From Firmicutes bacterium CAG:238 (GTDB taxonomy: Bacteria; Bacillota; Clostridia; Peptostreptococcales; Anaerovoracaceae), in the NCBI GenBank assembly GCA_000435615.1, contig FR881937.1, positions 1 to 60,927 of the forward strand: a DNA stretch of 60,927 nt, given 5' to 3'. The notes below the pieces were generated by a model. That model saw only the letters and a program-made list of their open reading frames with translations. It did no database searches and was not told where the DNA came from. The translations under genes and the position numbers were made by a program. The stretch's first letter is position 1. Each line of letters begins with the position of its first letter. This document shows positions 1-8,253 of this stretch, in pieces.

Positions 1-119
1 GTTATGATTGGAGAACAGCGCTATTCTTTGTAATATTTTACATTGAATGTCATATATTGTCAATACATATTTTTACATTTGCTCGGATGTTTCGGAAGCC
101 CGTAGCAAAAATCGCTTCC

Positions 120-402
120 ACCCGTCAAACGGGTGGTTCGCTCGGGGCTATAAGTCCTTATTACCGACCCGCGTCTAAAGGTGCGGGCTTTCACTTTGTT
201 CAAGCCTTATTGTCATTACCACTGTTGCTTGCCCCTCCAAGGGGCTACATTACTTTGTAAAAGGATCTTCATACTCCTTTACGCTTAATTTATCCAAGGC
301 AATGTCATGCTTCTCCTGTTCTCGTATATACTTTCTTATCGTTTCTTCGTTGAGTCCTACTGTACTGACATAACCTTCGACGCGCACCCGCATATCAAAA
401 TC
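120..402 (-). mobile_element. Remnant of an IS200/IS605-family insertion sequence (right end)
   Basis: On the minus strand, frame-consistent coding from about 402 to 250 gives the typical C-terminus of an IS200/IS605 TnpA (Y1 transposase): GYVSTVGLNEETI, then KYIREQEKHD, then KLSVKEYEDPFTK and a stop at 250-252. An in-frame stop about 15 bases before position 396 and the absence of the HUH and Tyr part show that the gene is only a tail. Right after the stop lie small GC-rich hairpins (231-245, a CCCGC/GCGGG pair near 174-187, and a perfect ACCCGT-CAA-ACGGGT at 120-134). Subterminal hairpins are what TnpA of this family recognises. Exact element boundaries cannot be fixed from this window. Confidence 0.75.
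250..396 (-). pseudogene. tnpA: IS200/IS605 TnpA transposase, C-terminal fragment
   Basis: About 48 codons remain of a gene normally about 130-150 codons long. The conserved end of the fold is present (GYVSTVGLNEE and KEYEDPF) but the catalytic HUH motif and Tyr are missing, and no start with a ribosome site precedes it. It therefore cannot transpose by itself. Family assignment rests on the C-terminal motif only. Confidence 0.7.
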
Positions 403-471
403 GATTGTCCTTTAACATAGTACAATCCCACAAGTAATTTTGGATACCCGTTTTTGTTTTTTGTCGAAACA

Positions 472-500
472 TTGCATTTTGAGGGGTAAGGTGCTATACT
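472..500 (+). promoter_or_regulatory. Predicted sigma-A promoter for the XpaC-like gene
   Basis: TTGCAT (472-477), a 17-base spacer and TATACT (495-500) lie 45 bases upstream of the ATG at 546. Spacing is ideal and both boxes are close to consensus. It sits just outside the insertion-sequence remnant. Confidence 0.55.
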
Positions 501-545
501 GTGCATAGAAAAAAAGAGAATATTTGAAGGAAAGTATGGGGGAAA

Positions 546-1637
546 ATGGAACAGAAGAAAAAATTCACAGAGCAATTTCGTAATCCAAACGGAGGGTATC
601 ATATCCCAACTTGGCTGATTGTGCTTACTTTTATTTGCGGCGGCTGGCCAATCGGTGTGTGTTTGATTGTAGCAAGGGCTTGTGAAGAAAAAGGTCCTGC
701 CAAGGAAAAGAAGCCGGGCAGTAGGAAGAAAATAAATACGCAGAATATATGGCTTGTTTTAGGAACGGTGCTTATCATTTTCAGCGCAGTGGGACTGCCG
801 GACTCGATTCAATACCTGGTTTGGTGTATGAACAACAACAGCGGCATCAGTTACGCACTTGAAGATTTGATAAGAGATTCCATATGGCTTGTATGCGGAA
901 TTGGGATGCTTTTTATATCGCTGGGGATGCGCTCTGCATCCAAAAAACGCAGACGTATTGTCGCAGTCGTGGGTGATGCGGATCATATTTCAATCGATGA
1001 GGTTGCGGCTGCACTGCCTGCATCCCATAGAAAAACAGCAAAAATGCTGCAGCGCTGCATTGATTTTGGAATGTTTGGTGAGAAGGCATATCTTGATATG
1101 CGCTCCGACTGCCTGGTGGTAAGAGGCGAGGCGCCGATTTCAAAAAAAGCAAAGGCTGAGCAGGAGGCGGCGCAAGCGGCAGCTAGGGCCGCCGCAGAGA
1201 ATCTGGATGAGTACGAAAGAATCCTGAAAGAGCTTCGCGACCTGAACGACCTGATACCGGGCGAGGAAATGAGCGCAAAAATCAGCCGCCTGGAGGATTT
1301 GACAGGCAAGATTTTTAAAATTGCAAAAGAACAACCGAAAAAACTCGGAAGCATGCGGAAATTCATGGATTATTATCTTCCGACAAGCCTGAAGCTGCTT
1401 CGCGGTTATGCGGAGCTTGATGCACAAGGTGTTGAAGGCACGAATATCGGTGACTCCAAACGGAAGATTGAAGACACCATGGACATGATGGTTACGGCTT
1501 TTGAGAAACAACTTGACAAAATGTTCCTTTCCGAGAGCATTGATATTTCAGCGGATATTGCAGCAATGCAGAATCTGATGCGTGCGGACGGATTGGTAGA
1601 AAATGAATTCTTGGAGGAGATACAGAGCGTTGAATAA
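546..1637 (+). CDS. XpaC-like membrane protein (5-bromo-4-chloroindolyl phosphate hydrolysis family)
   Basis: A 363-residue protein with two or three membrane segments at the N-terminus (about residues 19-43, 70-90 and 106-125), followed by a short winged-helix-like stretch (about 133-175, IDEVAAALPASHRKTAKML) and a basic, Ala/Glu-rich coiled coil. The C-terminal 150 residues resemble the XpaC domain, seen in Bacillus next to the TelA toxic-anion-resistance family; biochemical function is unclear and the name comes from a screening phenotype. A GGGGGA ribosome site precedes ATG 546. Its 3' end overlaps the TTG start of the downstream decarboxylase by 8 bases, so the two genes are translationally coupled. 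No telA partner is visible. Family assignment is moderately sure; function is not. Confidence 0.6.
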   Translation: MEQKKKFTEQFRNPNGGYHIPTWLIVLTFICGGWPIGVCLIVARACEEKGPAKEKKPGSRKKINTQNIWLVLGTVLIIFSAVGLPDSIQYLVWCMNNNSGISYALEDLIRDSIWLVCGIGMLFISLGMRSASKKRRRIVAVVGDADHISIDEVAAALPASHRKTAKMLQRCIDFGMFGEKAYLDMRSDCLVVRGEAPISKKAKAEQEAAQAAARAAAENLDEYERILKELRDLNDLIPGEEMSAKISRLEDLTGKIFKIAKEQPKKLGSMRKFMDYYLPTSLKLLRGYAELDAQGVEGTNIGDSKRKIEDTMDMMVTAFEKQLDKMFLSESIDISADIAAMQNLMRADGLVENEFLEEIQSVE

Positions 1638-3042
1638 GGGAATCAGACAATTTTTGGAAGAACATGCGGCGCTTGAGCCGGTATCCTTTCACATGCCGGG
1701 GCACAAAGGCTCGCGGATTTACCGCGAAAACGGCTACGGAGAGTTTCTGGATATCATCATGGACTGCGATATTACGGAAATTCCGGGAGCGGACAATTTG
1801 TTTCAGACCGAAAGCATCATCGCCGAAACGATGGAAAAATACAGGCAGCTTTATGATGTAAAAAAATCTTACCTTTTGGTAAACGGAAGTTCCGGAGGTC
1901 TGATTTCAGCAATCCTCGCGACGGTAGGCAGGGGGAAAAAACTTGTAATGGCAAGGAACTGCCATAAGTCGGTCTTCAATGCACTGTCGCTTTCGGACAT
2001 CGCGCCGGTGTATGCATATCCGGAGATTATAGATGAATTTGGAGTCCTTGGCGGAGTCAGCGCACAGGAAATCGCAAAGTGTCTGGACGAAAACCAGGAG
2101 GCGGATGCGGTCCTTATTCCATCGCCGAATTACTATGGAATCTGCAGCGATATTAAAGCGATTGCGGATGAAGTACATAAACGCGGAAAAATTTTAATCG
2201 TTGACCAGGCTCACGGTGCGCATCTTAAGTTTTTCTCAAAATACGGTGTATGCGGTTTCCCGCAGGCGGCAGAAGAGCAAGGTGCGGATCTTGTGATAAA
2301 CAGCATACACAAAACACTCGCATCATGGACGCAGAGCGCACTTTTGAATGTCTGCACGGACAGAACGGATCTTAATGTATTGGAAGACAAACTTCAGACG
2401 ATTGAAAGCTCAAGCCCTTCCTATCCGATGATGGCAACGCTTGACATCAGTGCGGACCTTTTGCTCGAAAAAGGAGAGGAATTGATGCGTGCGTGGGCAG
2501 AGAATCTGGACTTTTTCTATGAAGAGGCTAAGAAGATTCCGGGGCTTGTGATTATGGAAGAAGAAACTCTTGACCGCACGAAAATGAACATAGATATGTC
2601 AGCATATAATATTAATGGAAACGAACTTGAAGAACTTTTGATGAAGAGAGGGATTTTTCTTGAGCTTGTTACCGGCAATATCATCATGTGCATGAGCGGA
2701 ATCGGCAATAGACGATGTGACTATGAGCGGCTCATTGAGGGGCTGAAGGCCACTGCTGCCGAGCGGAAAATGAGCGGCGAACGTGAAATGCGGCAGCCGG
2801 AGGCTTTGACAGAGAGATTGGAGAGGACTGAACTTCCGAAAGAGAAAATATATGTGCCGATTGACGAAGCATCTGGGAAGGTCTGTGCCGCTTCGATTAT
2901 TCCGTATCCGCCGGGTGTGCCGATTGCCTGTCCGGGAGAAATTTTGACGGCAGAAGTACTCGAATATGTAAAAGCAAGGCGGGCAGCGGATGAGAAGGTT
3001 ATCGGAATAACAGCAGACGGAAAGGTTTGCGTCGGGAAATAG
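1630..3042 (+). CDS. Orn/Lys/Arg decarboxylase family protein (PLP-dependent)
   Basis: 470 residues of the short, wing-less fold-type I Orn/Lys/Arg decarboxylase family found in Bacillota (YaaO/SpeA-like). Visible features are the N-terminal FHMPGHKG motif, the PLP-stacking region around NCHKS, the DQAHGAH motif holding the cofactor Asp, and the Schiff-base lysine K228 in SIHKTLAS. The C-terminal Orn_DC_C domain carries the family YPPGVP motif. It likely decarboxylates arginine, lysine or ornithine to a polyamine or diamine; substrate cannot be read from sequence. I chose TTG at 1630 because GGAGGA (1613-1618) lies 11 bases upstream; an ATG at 1603 in the same frame lies upstream of that site. 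Overlaps the XpaC-like gene by 8 bases. Confidence 0.85.
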   Translation: MNKGIRQFLEEHAALEPVSFHMPGHKGSRIYRENGYGEFLDIIMDCDITEIPGADNLFQTESIIAETMEKYRQLYDVKKSYLLVNGSSGGLISAILATVGRGKKLVMARNCHKSVFNALSLSDIAPVYAYPEIIDEFGVLGGVSAQEIAKCLDENQEADAVLIPSPNYYGICSDIKAIADEVHKRGKILIVDQAHGAHLKFFSKYGVCGFPQAAEEQGADLVINSIHKTLASWTQSALLNVCTDRTDLNVLEDKLQTIESSSPSYPMMATLDISADLLLEKGEELMRAWAENLDFFYEEAKKIPGLVIMEEETLDRTKMNIDMSAYNINGNELEELLMKRGIFLELVTGNIIMCMSGIGNRRCDYERLIEGLKATAAERKMSGEREMRQPEALTERLERTELPKEKIYVPIDEASGKVCAASIIPYPPGVPIACPGEILTAEVLEYVKARRAADEKVIGITADGKVCVGK

Positions 3043-3053
3043 GATGTATTAAG

Positions 3054-3605
3054 ATGGACGACGAGAGACTGTACAGGCAGTATGTGAACGGAAACCGAGA
3101 TGCGGCGGACATGCTTGTCGATCGGTATGCGGATGCATTGACTCTGTATATTAACGGATTCATAGGAGACATTCATGAGGCGGAGGACTTGATGATAGAA
3201 TCCTTTGCGCTTATTTTTGCAAAGGCAAGGCCGATCCGCGGAGAAAGAGGCTTCAGAGGTTATTTGTACAGAATCGCCAGGAATCTCGCATTCAGGCATA
3301 GAAAGGAGCGAAGAATCCGATTTGTCAGTGTGGAAGACATTCCTTTTGAATTGAGTGAAGAAGCGCTTGCGGAAACGCCGCTTTATCAAGAAGAGAGGAA
3401 GCGTCATTTGTATGAAGCGATGGAAGAACTGAAGAATGAGTATAAGGAAGCCTTGTATCTTGTTTACTTTGAAGAGATGAGCTATAGGCAGGCTGGCGGT
3501 GTAATGGGCAAAACGGAAAGCCAGATTACAAAACTCATCTACAGAGGAAAGCAGAACTTAAAGAAAATTTTGGACCGAAAAGGATTTACATATGAGGACA
3601 AATGA
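3054..3605 (+). CDS. ECF-type RNA polymerase sigma factor
   Basis: 183 residues with the two-domain ECF layout. Region 2 (about residues 12-75) includes YADALTLYINGF and the polymerase-binding AEDLMIESF stretch. Region 4 (about 125-175) includes EEMSYRQAGGVMGKTESQI as the helix-turn-helix. It starts 11 bases after the decarboxylase stop. It overlaps the next gene by 14 bases, and that gene is followed by a 7-TM protein and a PrsW-type protease, suggesting control by membrane proteolysis. ATG 3054 fits the sigma fold better than an in-frame start at 3027 inside the upstream gene. Target promoters are unknown. Confidence 0.85.
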   Translation: MDDERLYRQYVNGNRDAADMLVDRYADALTLYINGFIGDIHEAEDLMIESFALIFAKARPIRGERGFRGYLYRIARNLAFRHRKERRIRFVSVEDIPFELSEEALAETPLYQEERKRHLYEAMEELKNEYKEALYLVYFEEMSYRQAGGVMGKTESQITKLIYRGKQNLKKILDRKGFTYEDK

Positions 3606-3936
3606 AGAACGAAAAGAATTGATATTTGCACGAAGCGAAGAAATCAAGAGACATTCGGAACTGAAAAAAAGAAGAATTAAAAATATAGGAATCACTGCTG
3701 CAGCGGCGTGCATTTGTGTTTTTTTGATGACTGCGGTTTGTGATATTATGCCGGAAATACAGAAGCGTATCGGACAAAGCGAACTGTCGAACATACATGG
3801 AACCGCCAGCCTGATAGGAAACAGCGCGGCGGTCGGGTATATCATCACGGCTGTTTTTGCCTTTGCCTTGGGAGCATGTTTTGCGACGCTCTTATATTAC
3901 ATAAGCAGGAAGAACAAGAGAGCGGAAAGGAAATAG
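3592..3936 (+). CDS. Small two-TM membrane protein, candidate anti-sigma factor
   Basis: 114 residues: a very basic/acidic cytoplasmic N-terminus (about 1-30), a membrane segment (about 31-53), a short outside loop of about 25 residues, a second membrane segment (about 79-105) and a basic tail. I do not recognise a family. It overlaps the sigma gene by 14 bases, the usual arrangement of ECF sigma/anti-sigma pairs, and a PrsW-like protease lies two genes on, so an anti-sigma or sigma-tethering role is plausible. The cytoplasmic part is shorter than a classical ZAS or RsiW anti-sigma domain, which argues for caution. Confidence 0.5.
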   Translation: MRTNEERKELIFARSEEIKRHSELKKRRIKNIGITAAAACICVFLMTAVCDIMPEIQKRIGQSELSNIHGTASLIGNSAAVGYIITAVFAFALGACFATLLYYISRKNKRAERK

Positions 3937-3943
3937 AATTCGT

Positions 3944-4588
3944 ATGAATAGCTTCGAAATCTCGGAAAACACATTTCAGGTTATAGCAATGTTTGCGGGC
4001 ATGACGATAGCGGGGATTGTTGGATTTAAATACAGGAGCAGAAGGGCAATTGTCCTGTCGTGCGCCTATGCGAGTTTTATGCTGGGAACATTGTTCTACA
4101 CTCTGCATATGAACATAATCGGGGATATTCCCCGGATTTTCTATGTGTCGGATATTTCATGGATGGCTTCGTATTTATTTCTGCTCCTGCTGATGTCGAT
4201 GAGAAAAAACAAGTCGGATAAGCCTGTTAGATTTGAGATTCTGCCGGCTGTCATCTCGGCAGTGACCTTTGCAATATCGGTGTACAACGAAATACTGGGG
4301 CCGTCGATTATTATGTCATGCGGCTTCGGAATCATCGCGGGCGGCATCGTATATTATGCGGCTCTGAACATCATGGATGAGAAAAAAGCGGAGCGGGAAA
4401 TTCGCCGCTTAGATGTTGGAGCGGCAGCCGCAATTTTCCTGCAGAATTTGTTGTACTTTGTGTCAGAATACACAACCGATTACACAAGCTTTAATCTATA
4501 CTTTGCAGTGGATATACTTCTCACGCTGAACTATGTCAGCCTTTCCTATTTCCTAGGAAAAGAGGTGAAACAAGATGGCACATATTGA
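3944..4588 (+). CDS. Polytopic membrane protein of unknown function in the sigma/PrsW operon
   Basis: 214 residues with about seven hydrophobic segments and short charged loops, and no enzymatic motif that I recognise. Topology (short N-terminal tail, seven spans, short C-terminal tail) resembles small 7-TM sensor or scaffold proteins. It begins 7 bases after the two-TM protein and overlaps the PrsW-like gene by 14 bases, so it almost certainly acts in the same process. A role as the signal sensor that gates proteolysis is inference only. Confidence 0.6.
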   Translation: MNSFEISENTFQVIAMFAGMTIAGIVGFKYRSRRAIVLSCAYASFMLGTLFYTLHMNIIGDIPRIFYVSDISWMASYLFLLLLMSMRKNKSDKPVRFEILPAVISAVTFAISVYNEILGPSIIMSCGFGIIAGGIVYYAALNIMDEKKAEREIRRLDVGAAAAIFLQNLLYFVSEYTTDYTSFNLYFAVDILLTLNYVSLSYFLGKEVKQDGTY

Positions 4589-5216
4589 AAATATTTTTAT
4601 ATGTATAACGGTACCTCTGCTTATTTCCTTGTTCTTCATAAAAGGAAAGCAACGCAGTTTTACGATGTTTATATGTATCGGAATGAGCATCTGCATGGCA
4701 TCGGCGTATGTAAACAGCTTCTTTATGACAATGTATGGGGCAGATGCCGTATCAACAGCGATTCAGATCGCACCTGTGTGTGAGGAAATCATGAAATTGC
4801 TTCCGTTGCTCTTTTTTATATTGATATTTGAACCTAGACCGGGGGAAATAATCCCTGCAGCAATTGCAATTGCTGCAGGATTTGCAACCTTTGAAAATGT
4901 GTGTTACCTTTCGGAAAACGGTGCCGGAGATATCGCTTTGCTTCTTGTAAGGGGGGTGTCGGCGGGTGCGCTGCATATCTTGTGCGGAATTGCCATGGGA
5001 TACGGCATTGCGTATGTGTTTAAGCAGCATTGGCTTGCGGCGGCTGGGACGCTTGGGATACTCGGAGCGAATATTGTTTTTCATGCGATATACAATCTGC
5101 TGGTGACATCGGACAGCGCATGGCAGGAGGTGGGATATATATTCCCTTCGTTATTGATCCTCTGCATCTTTGTGCTGAAGGGGCTTCTCCCCAAAATAAA
5201 TTTGAGACTTGAATAA
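4575..5216 (+). CDS. prsW: PrsW-family intramembrane metalloprotease
   Basis: 213 residues, about six to eight membrane spans. All three PrsW motifs can be seen: E70-E71 with K74 in PVCEEIMK, the FATFENVCY stretch with E107, and H170 in NIVFHAIYN; H134 in GALHILCG is also family-typical. In Bacillus subtilis PrsW performs the first cut of the anti-sigma factor RsiW and so releases sigma-W. Here the gene closes a four-gene operon that opens with an ECF sigma factor, so it probably cleaves the membrane partner of that sigma factor. It is slightly shorter than the Bacillus protein. A terminator follows. Confidence 0.82.
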   Translation: MAHIENIFICITVPLLISLFFIKGKQRSFTMFICIGMSICMASAYVNSFFMTMYGADAVSTAIQIAPVCEEIMKLLPLLFFILIFEPRPGEIIPAAIAIAAGFATFENVCYLSENGAGDIALLLVRGVSAGALHILCGIAMGYGIAYVFKQHWLAAAGTLGILGANIVFHAIYNLLVTSDSAWQEVGYIFPSLLILCIFVLKGLLPKINLRLE

Positions 5217-5242
5217 GGCAGCACGAATTATGTGCGATGCGA

Positions 5243-5271
5243 AACGACTGCGCTTGCGGTTGTTTTTTTTT
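5243..5271 (+). terminator. Intrinsic terminator after the sigma/PrsW operon
   Basis: A nine-base-pair stem with two G-T pairs (5243-5251 with 5256-5264), a four-base loop and a run of T residues to 5270. It lies 27 bases after the prsW stop. Confidence 0.7.
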
Positions 5272-5365
5272 GGAAAAAGGGTGGAAGTTTTTGCTTGAAT
5301 CGGTCTTTTATATGTTAAAGAGATTTTATTGAAGGGATTTTGCGAAGAAAGGGGTGAGAAAATAT

Positions 5366-5722
5366 ATGGATCATCGCACGAGAATGAACCGAATACGCAG
5401 CCTGACTGCAGTTTATCGCAGCAGGCATGAAAACAGAGTAATCGCGGCACTTTCGTGCATGTGTGCGGTGCTGCTTGGGGGATTGGGCTTGATACTTAGC
5501 GGTAAAATGAGTCCCGGCCTGTTTATGGTTCAGCAAAATTACGGAGCGGTACTCCTGCGCGGAAGCCAGAAACCATATTTCGTAATCGCACTGCTTGCGT
5601 TCCTCGCAGGAGTGACATTTACGCTGATTTGCATAAAAATAAATCAAAAAACAAGAAGACTCAGAGAGGAGGAAACGAAAGAATGCGAAAGGCAAAACGC
5701 CTCAAACCGGGCGACACAATAG
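5366..5722 (+). CDS. Small two-TM membrane protein of unknown function
   Basis: 118 residues with a basic N-terminus (HRTRMNRIRSL), two membrane segments (about residues 24-46 and 70-91) and a charged cytoplasmic tail. No family recognised. ATG 5366 has an AAAGGGGTGA ribosome site 9 bases upstream; a GTG at 5354 is an alternative start but lies inside that site. The 3' end overlaps the LD-carboxypeptidase start at 5683 by 40 bases, so the two are probably coupled, and it opens the long peptide-use operon that runs to 14563. Confidence 0.5.
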   Translation: MDHRTRMNRIRSLTAVYRSRHENRVIAALSCMCAVLLGGLGLILSGKMSPGLFMVQQNYGAVLLRGSQKPYFVIALLAFLAGVTFTLICIKINQKTRRLREEETKECERQNASNRATQ

Positions 5723-6630
5723 GCGTCGTATCACCGGCCAGTCCTTCTTCGGCACGAAGTGAAGTGACGAGAGCAAAGGAATATCTCGAAAGACTCGGGT
5801 ATCGTGTTGAAGTGGGCATGAATGTAAATCTGAAAAAAGGGTTTACGGCTGCAAGCGAGCAGGAGAGAGCGGATGACATCAATGAGATGTTTGCTCGTCC
5901 TGATATCGATGCGGTCTTCGTTACGCAGGGAGGCTACGGGTCGGCACAGATCATAGATAAAATTGATTTTGAGCAGATACGCAAAACGCCTAAAATTTTC
6001 ACGGGGTTCAGTGATATTACTTCTCTGCATCTTGCCATCCAAAAATTCTGCGATGTTGTAACATTTTACGGGCCGGGAATGACAAGATTCAATGAAGAGG
6101 ATTTGTCCGAGTATACGAAGGAAAGCTTTTTCCGGACACTTACCAATGCGGAGCCTGCAGGCGAAATAAAAAAAGTCAGCCCGAAGAATTGGCTGACGAC
6201 GATTGCAGGAGGCGTATGCGAAGCACCTGTTGTGGGTGGGTGTCTGACACTGATTTGCTCAAGCCTCGGAACACCGTATGAAATCGATTGTAAGGATAAG
6301 ATTTTATTTATTGAAGATGTGGATACGGAGCCATGGATTTTCGACCACATGCTCTGCCATCTTCGCAATGCGGGAAAGCTTGCGGACGCGGCGGGATTCG
6401 TAATCGCACACTGCGAAAACTGCGTTCCGTTTAAGTACGAACCGGGTTTTCTGTGTGACGATTCCATAGAGGATGTGCTCTTATACTACCTGGAGCCGCT
6501 GAAGAAGCCGGCATTGTTCGGACTTCCCATGGGACACGGAGAACATCTGGCGACGCTTCCTCTGGGAGTTATGTGCAGGCTGGATGCAGACCAAAAGACC
6601 TTTACCGTTTTGGAAAACGGAGTAATTTAA
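5683..6630 (+). CDS. Muramoyltetrapeptide (LD-) carboxypeptidase, peptidase family S66
   Basis: 315 residues, the normal length for LdcA/MccF-like serine peptidases. The conserved N-terminal KPGDTIGVVSPASP strand, the GGYG turn and the nucleophile S110 in TGFSD can be seen, followed by a Glu region in IEDVDTEPW and a His in MGHGEH. LdcA enzymes cut the L-Lys/mDAP-D-Ala bond of recycled murein tetrapeptides in the cytoplasm; MccF-like members cut acyl-sulfonyl or amide bonds of toxic peptides instead. GAGGAGG precedes ATG 5683. The lipoprotein gene of the peptide transporter begins 14 bases after its stop, so the two are cotranscribed. Confidence 0.85.
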   Translation: MRKAKRLKPGDTIGVVSPASPSSARSEVTRAKEYLERLGYRVEVGMNVNLKKGFTAASEQERADDINEMFARPDIDAVFVTQGGYGSAQIIDKIDFEQIRKTPKIFTGFSDITSLHLAIQKFCDVVTFYGPGMTRFNEEDLSEYTKESFFRTLTNAEPAGEIKKVSPKNWLTTIAGGVCEAPVVGGCLTLICSSLGTPYEIDCKDKILFIEDVDTEPWIFDHMLCHLRNAGKLADAAGFVIAHCENCVPFKYEPGFLCDDSIEDVLLYYLEPLKKPALFGLPMGHGEHLATLPLGVMCRLDADQKTFTVLENGVI

Positions 6631-6644
6631 TGGAGGAAAAGAAA

Positions 6645-8222
6645 ATGAGAAAACAAAAGAAGCTACTCGCCGTAATACTTTCAATCATTATGATTTTTTC
6701 ACTTGCGGCATGCGGAAACAACTCAAATGACGAAGAGACAATCTTCAATGTTGCGACAAGCGGCGGACACGATACGATGAACTTCTTTACAACAGAAAGT
6801 TCCCTCGTATATGACTGGCTCAATATCCTGTATGATTCTCTGATTGCGTACGATGACGAATACAATGCAATCCCGAGAGCGGCAAAGGACTGGACCGTTT
6901 ACGACGACGGCAAAACCTGGACATTCAACCTCAGAGACGATATTTATTTCTCGGACGGGGAGCAGCTTACTTCTGCGGATGTAAAATGGACTTATGAGCA
7001 TGCAATCGACAGTTATATGTACTCCACTCACGCAGACGGATTTGAGTCCATCGAGTGCCCGGATGAATTTACGGTTGTTTTCAATTGCAGCCACCCGAAG
7101 CCGGATATGCTATACCAGATTATTCCGATTTTGCCGGAACATGTATGGGCAAATGTAGAAGACCCGCTTACATACGAAACTACGGACATTGTCGGTTCCG
7201 GGCCGTTCAGATATGATTCGGCAAGAAGCGGCAGCGGAAGCACGGCATTCGTAAAGAACGGCGAATACTGGGGCGATGTTCCGAAACTCGATGTTTTGGT
7301 ATTCACCAAATATGACAATACGGATGCAATCGCTCAGGCACTGAAACTCGGAGAAGTGGATGCAGCTTATACGCTCGAAATCACGCAGAAAGAAACGCTT
7401 GAGGCGGCAGGCAATATCGATGTACAGACATTCGGAACCTATGATTTTGAATATGTGGGCTACAACCTGCTTGACGATATCTGCAAAGACAAGACAGTAA
7501 GACATGCCATCGACTATTGTATCGACAGAGATACCGTAATCGAAATGAGTTATGCCGGCCTTGCGGAAGTTGCGTACGGTGCGGTAACGCAGAAGGATTA
7601 CAGATATGATCCGGCAGACAAGAGAGATTTCAATATCAAGAAGGCAAACGAGATTCTTGACGCAGCAGGATACAAAGATACAAACGGAGACGGAATCCGT
7701 GAAATGAACGGCAAAAAGCTCAGTCTCGAAGTGATTACAGCTTCTGACAGAAGTTCATGGCAGAGTGCTACGGTTAATATGCTCATCACAAACTGTAAAG
7801 AAGCCGGAATCGAAATAACATGGAACCCGATGGAAAAAACAGCGATGTGGGATACCTGCTATGACGGAAATCCCGGATGGCAGCTCATCATTGACGGCTG
7901 GGGCGGAGACGCTGACCCAGGATTCATAATGTGTATTTTCAGAGACTATGAGGACACAGGATACGCGGGCGTTTCGTATCAGAGCAAAGCATTTGACAAT
8001 ATGTACGCAAAAGTATATCAGACAACCGATCACAAGGAACGCGCAAAATACATAAACGATTGTCAGGAAATTTTATATGAAGACTGTCCGTATTCCTATC
8101 TCTGCTTCCCTGAAGTCATTCAGGCAGTCAATTCCGAAAGATGGAAAGGATACAAAGCAGGGGAGAACGGTTTCTTCGGAAACGAACTCAATTACAACTA
8201 CTGCCACATCGAACTGAAATAA
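6645..8222 (+). CDS. Dipeptide/oligopeptide ABC transporter, substrate-binding lipoprotein
   Basis: 525 residues of the SBP_bac_5 family (DppA/OppA-like). A lipoprotein signal peptide ends in FSLAAC, giving a lipid-anchored Cys at about residue 25. The hallmark stretch RDDIYFSDGEQLTSADVKWTYE lies near residues 90-110. It captures peptides (or nickel or other ligands in some relatives) outside the cell and hands them to the two permeases encoded next. ATG 6645 has GGAGGA at 6632-6637. Linkage with LdcA upstream and two M20 peptidases downstream points to peptides, but the ligand cannot be read from sequence. Confidence 0.9.
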   Translation: MRKQKKLLAVILSIIMIFSLAACGNNSNDEETIFNVATSGGHDTMNFFTTESSLVYDWLNILYDSLIAYDDEYNAIPRAAKDWTVYDDGKTWTFNLRDDIYFSDGEQLTSADVKWTYEHAIDSYMYSTHADGFESIECPDEFTVVFNCSHPKPDMLYQIIPILPEHVWANVEDPLTYETTDIVGSGPFRYDSARSGSGSTAFVKNGEYWGDVPKLDVLVFTKYDNTDAIAQALKLGEVDAAYTLEITQKETLEAAGNIDVQTFGTYDFEYVGYNLLDDICKDKTVRHAIDYCIDRDTVIEMSYAGLAEVAYGAVTQKDYRYDPADKRDFNIKKANEILDAAGYKDTNGDGIREMNGKKLSLEVITASDRSSWQSATVNMLITNCKEAGIEITWNPMEKTAMWDTCYDGNPGWQLIIDGWGGDADPGFIMCIFRDYEDTGYAGVSYQSKAFDNMYAKVYQTTDHKERAKYINDCQEILYEDCPYSYLCFPEVIQAVNSERWKGYKAGENGFFGNELNYNYCHIELK

Positions 8223-8253
8223 AGACTGAAATAGATTAAAGGAGGGAGAGGAA

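Noticed and set aside
57..260. 67-codon open frame on the plus strand in the IS remnant
   Set aside because: It runs through the terminal hairpins of the IS200/IS605 end; such frames are a common false call.
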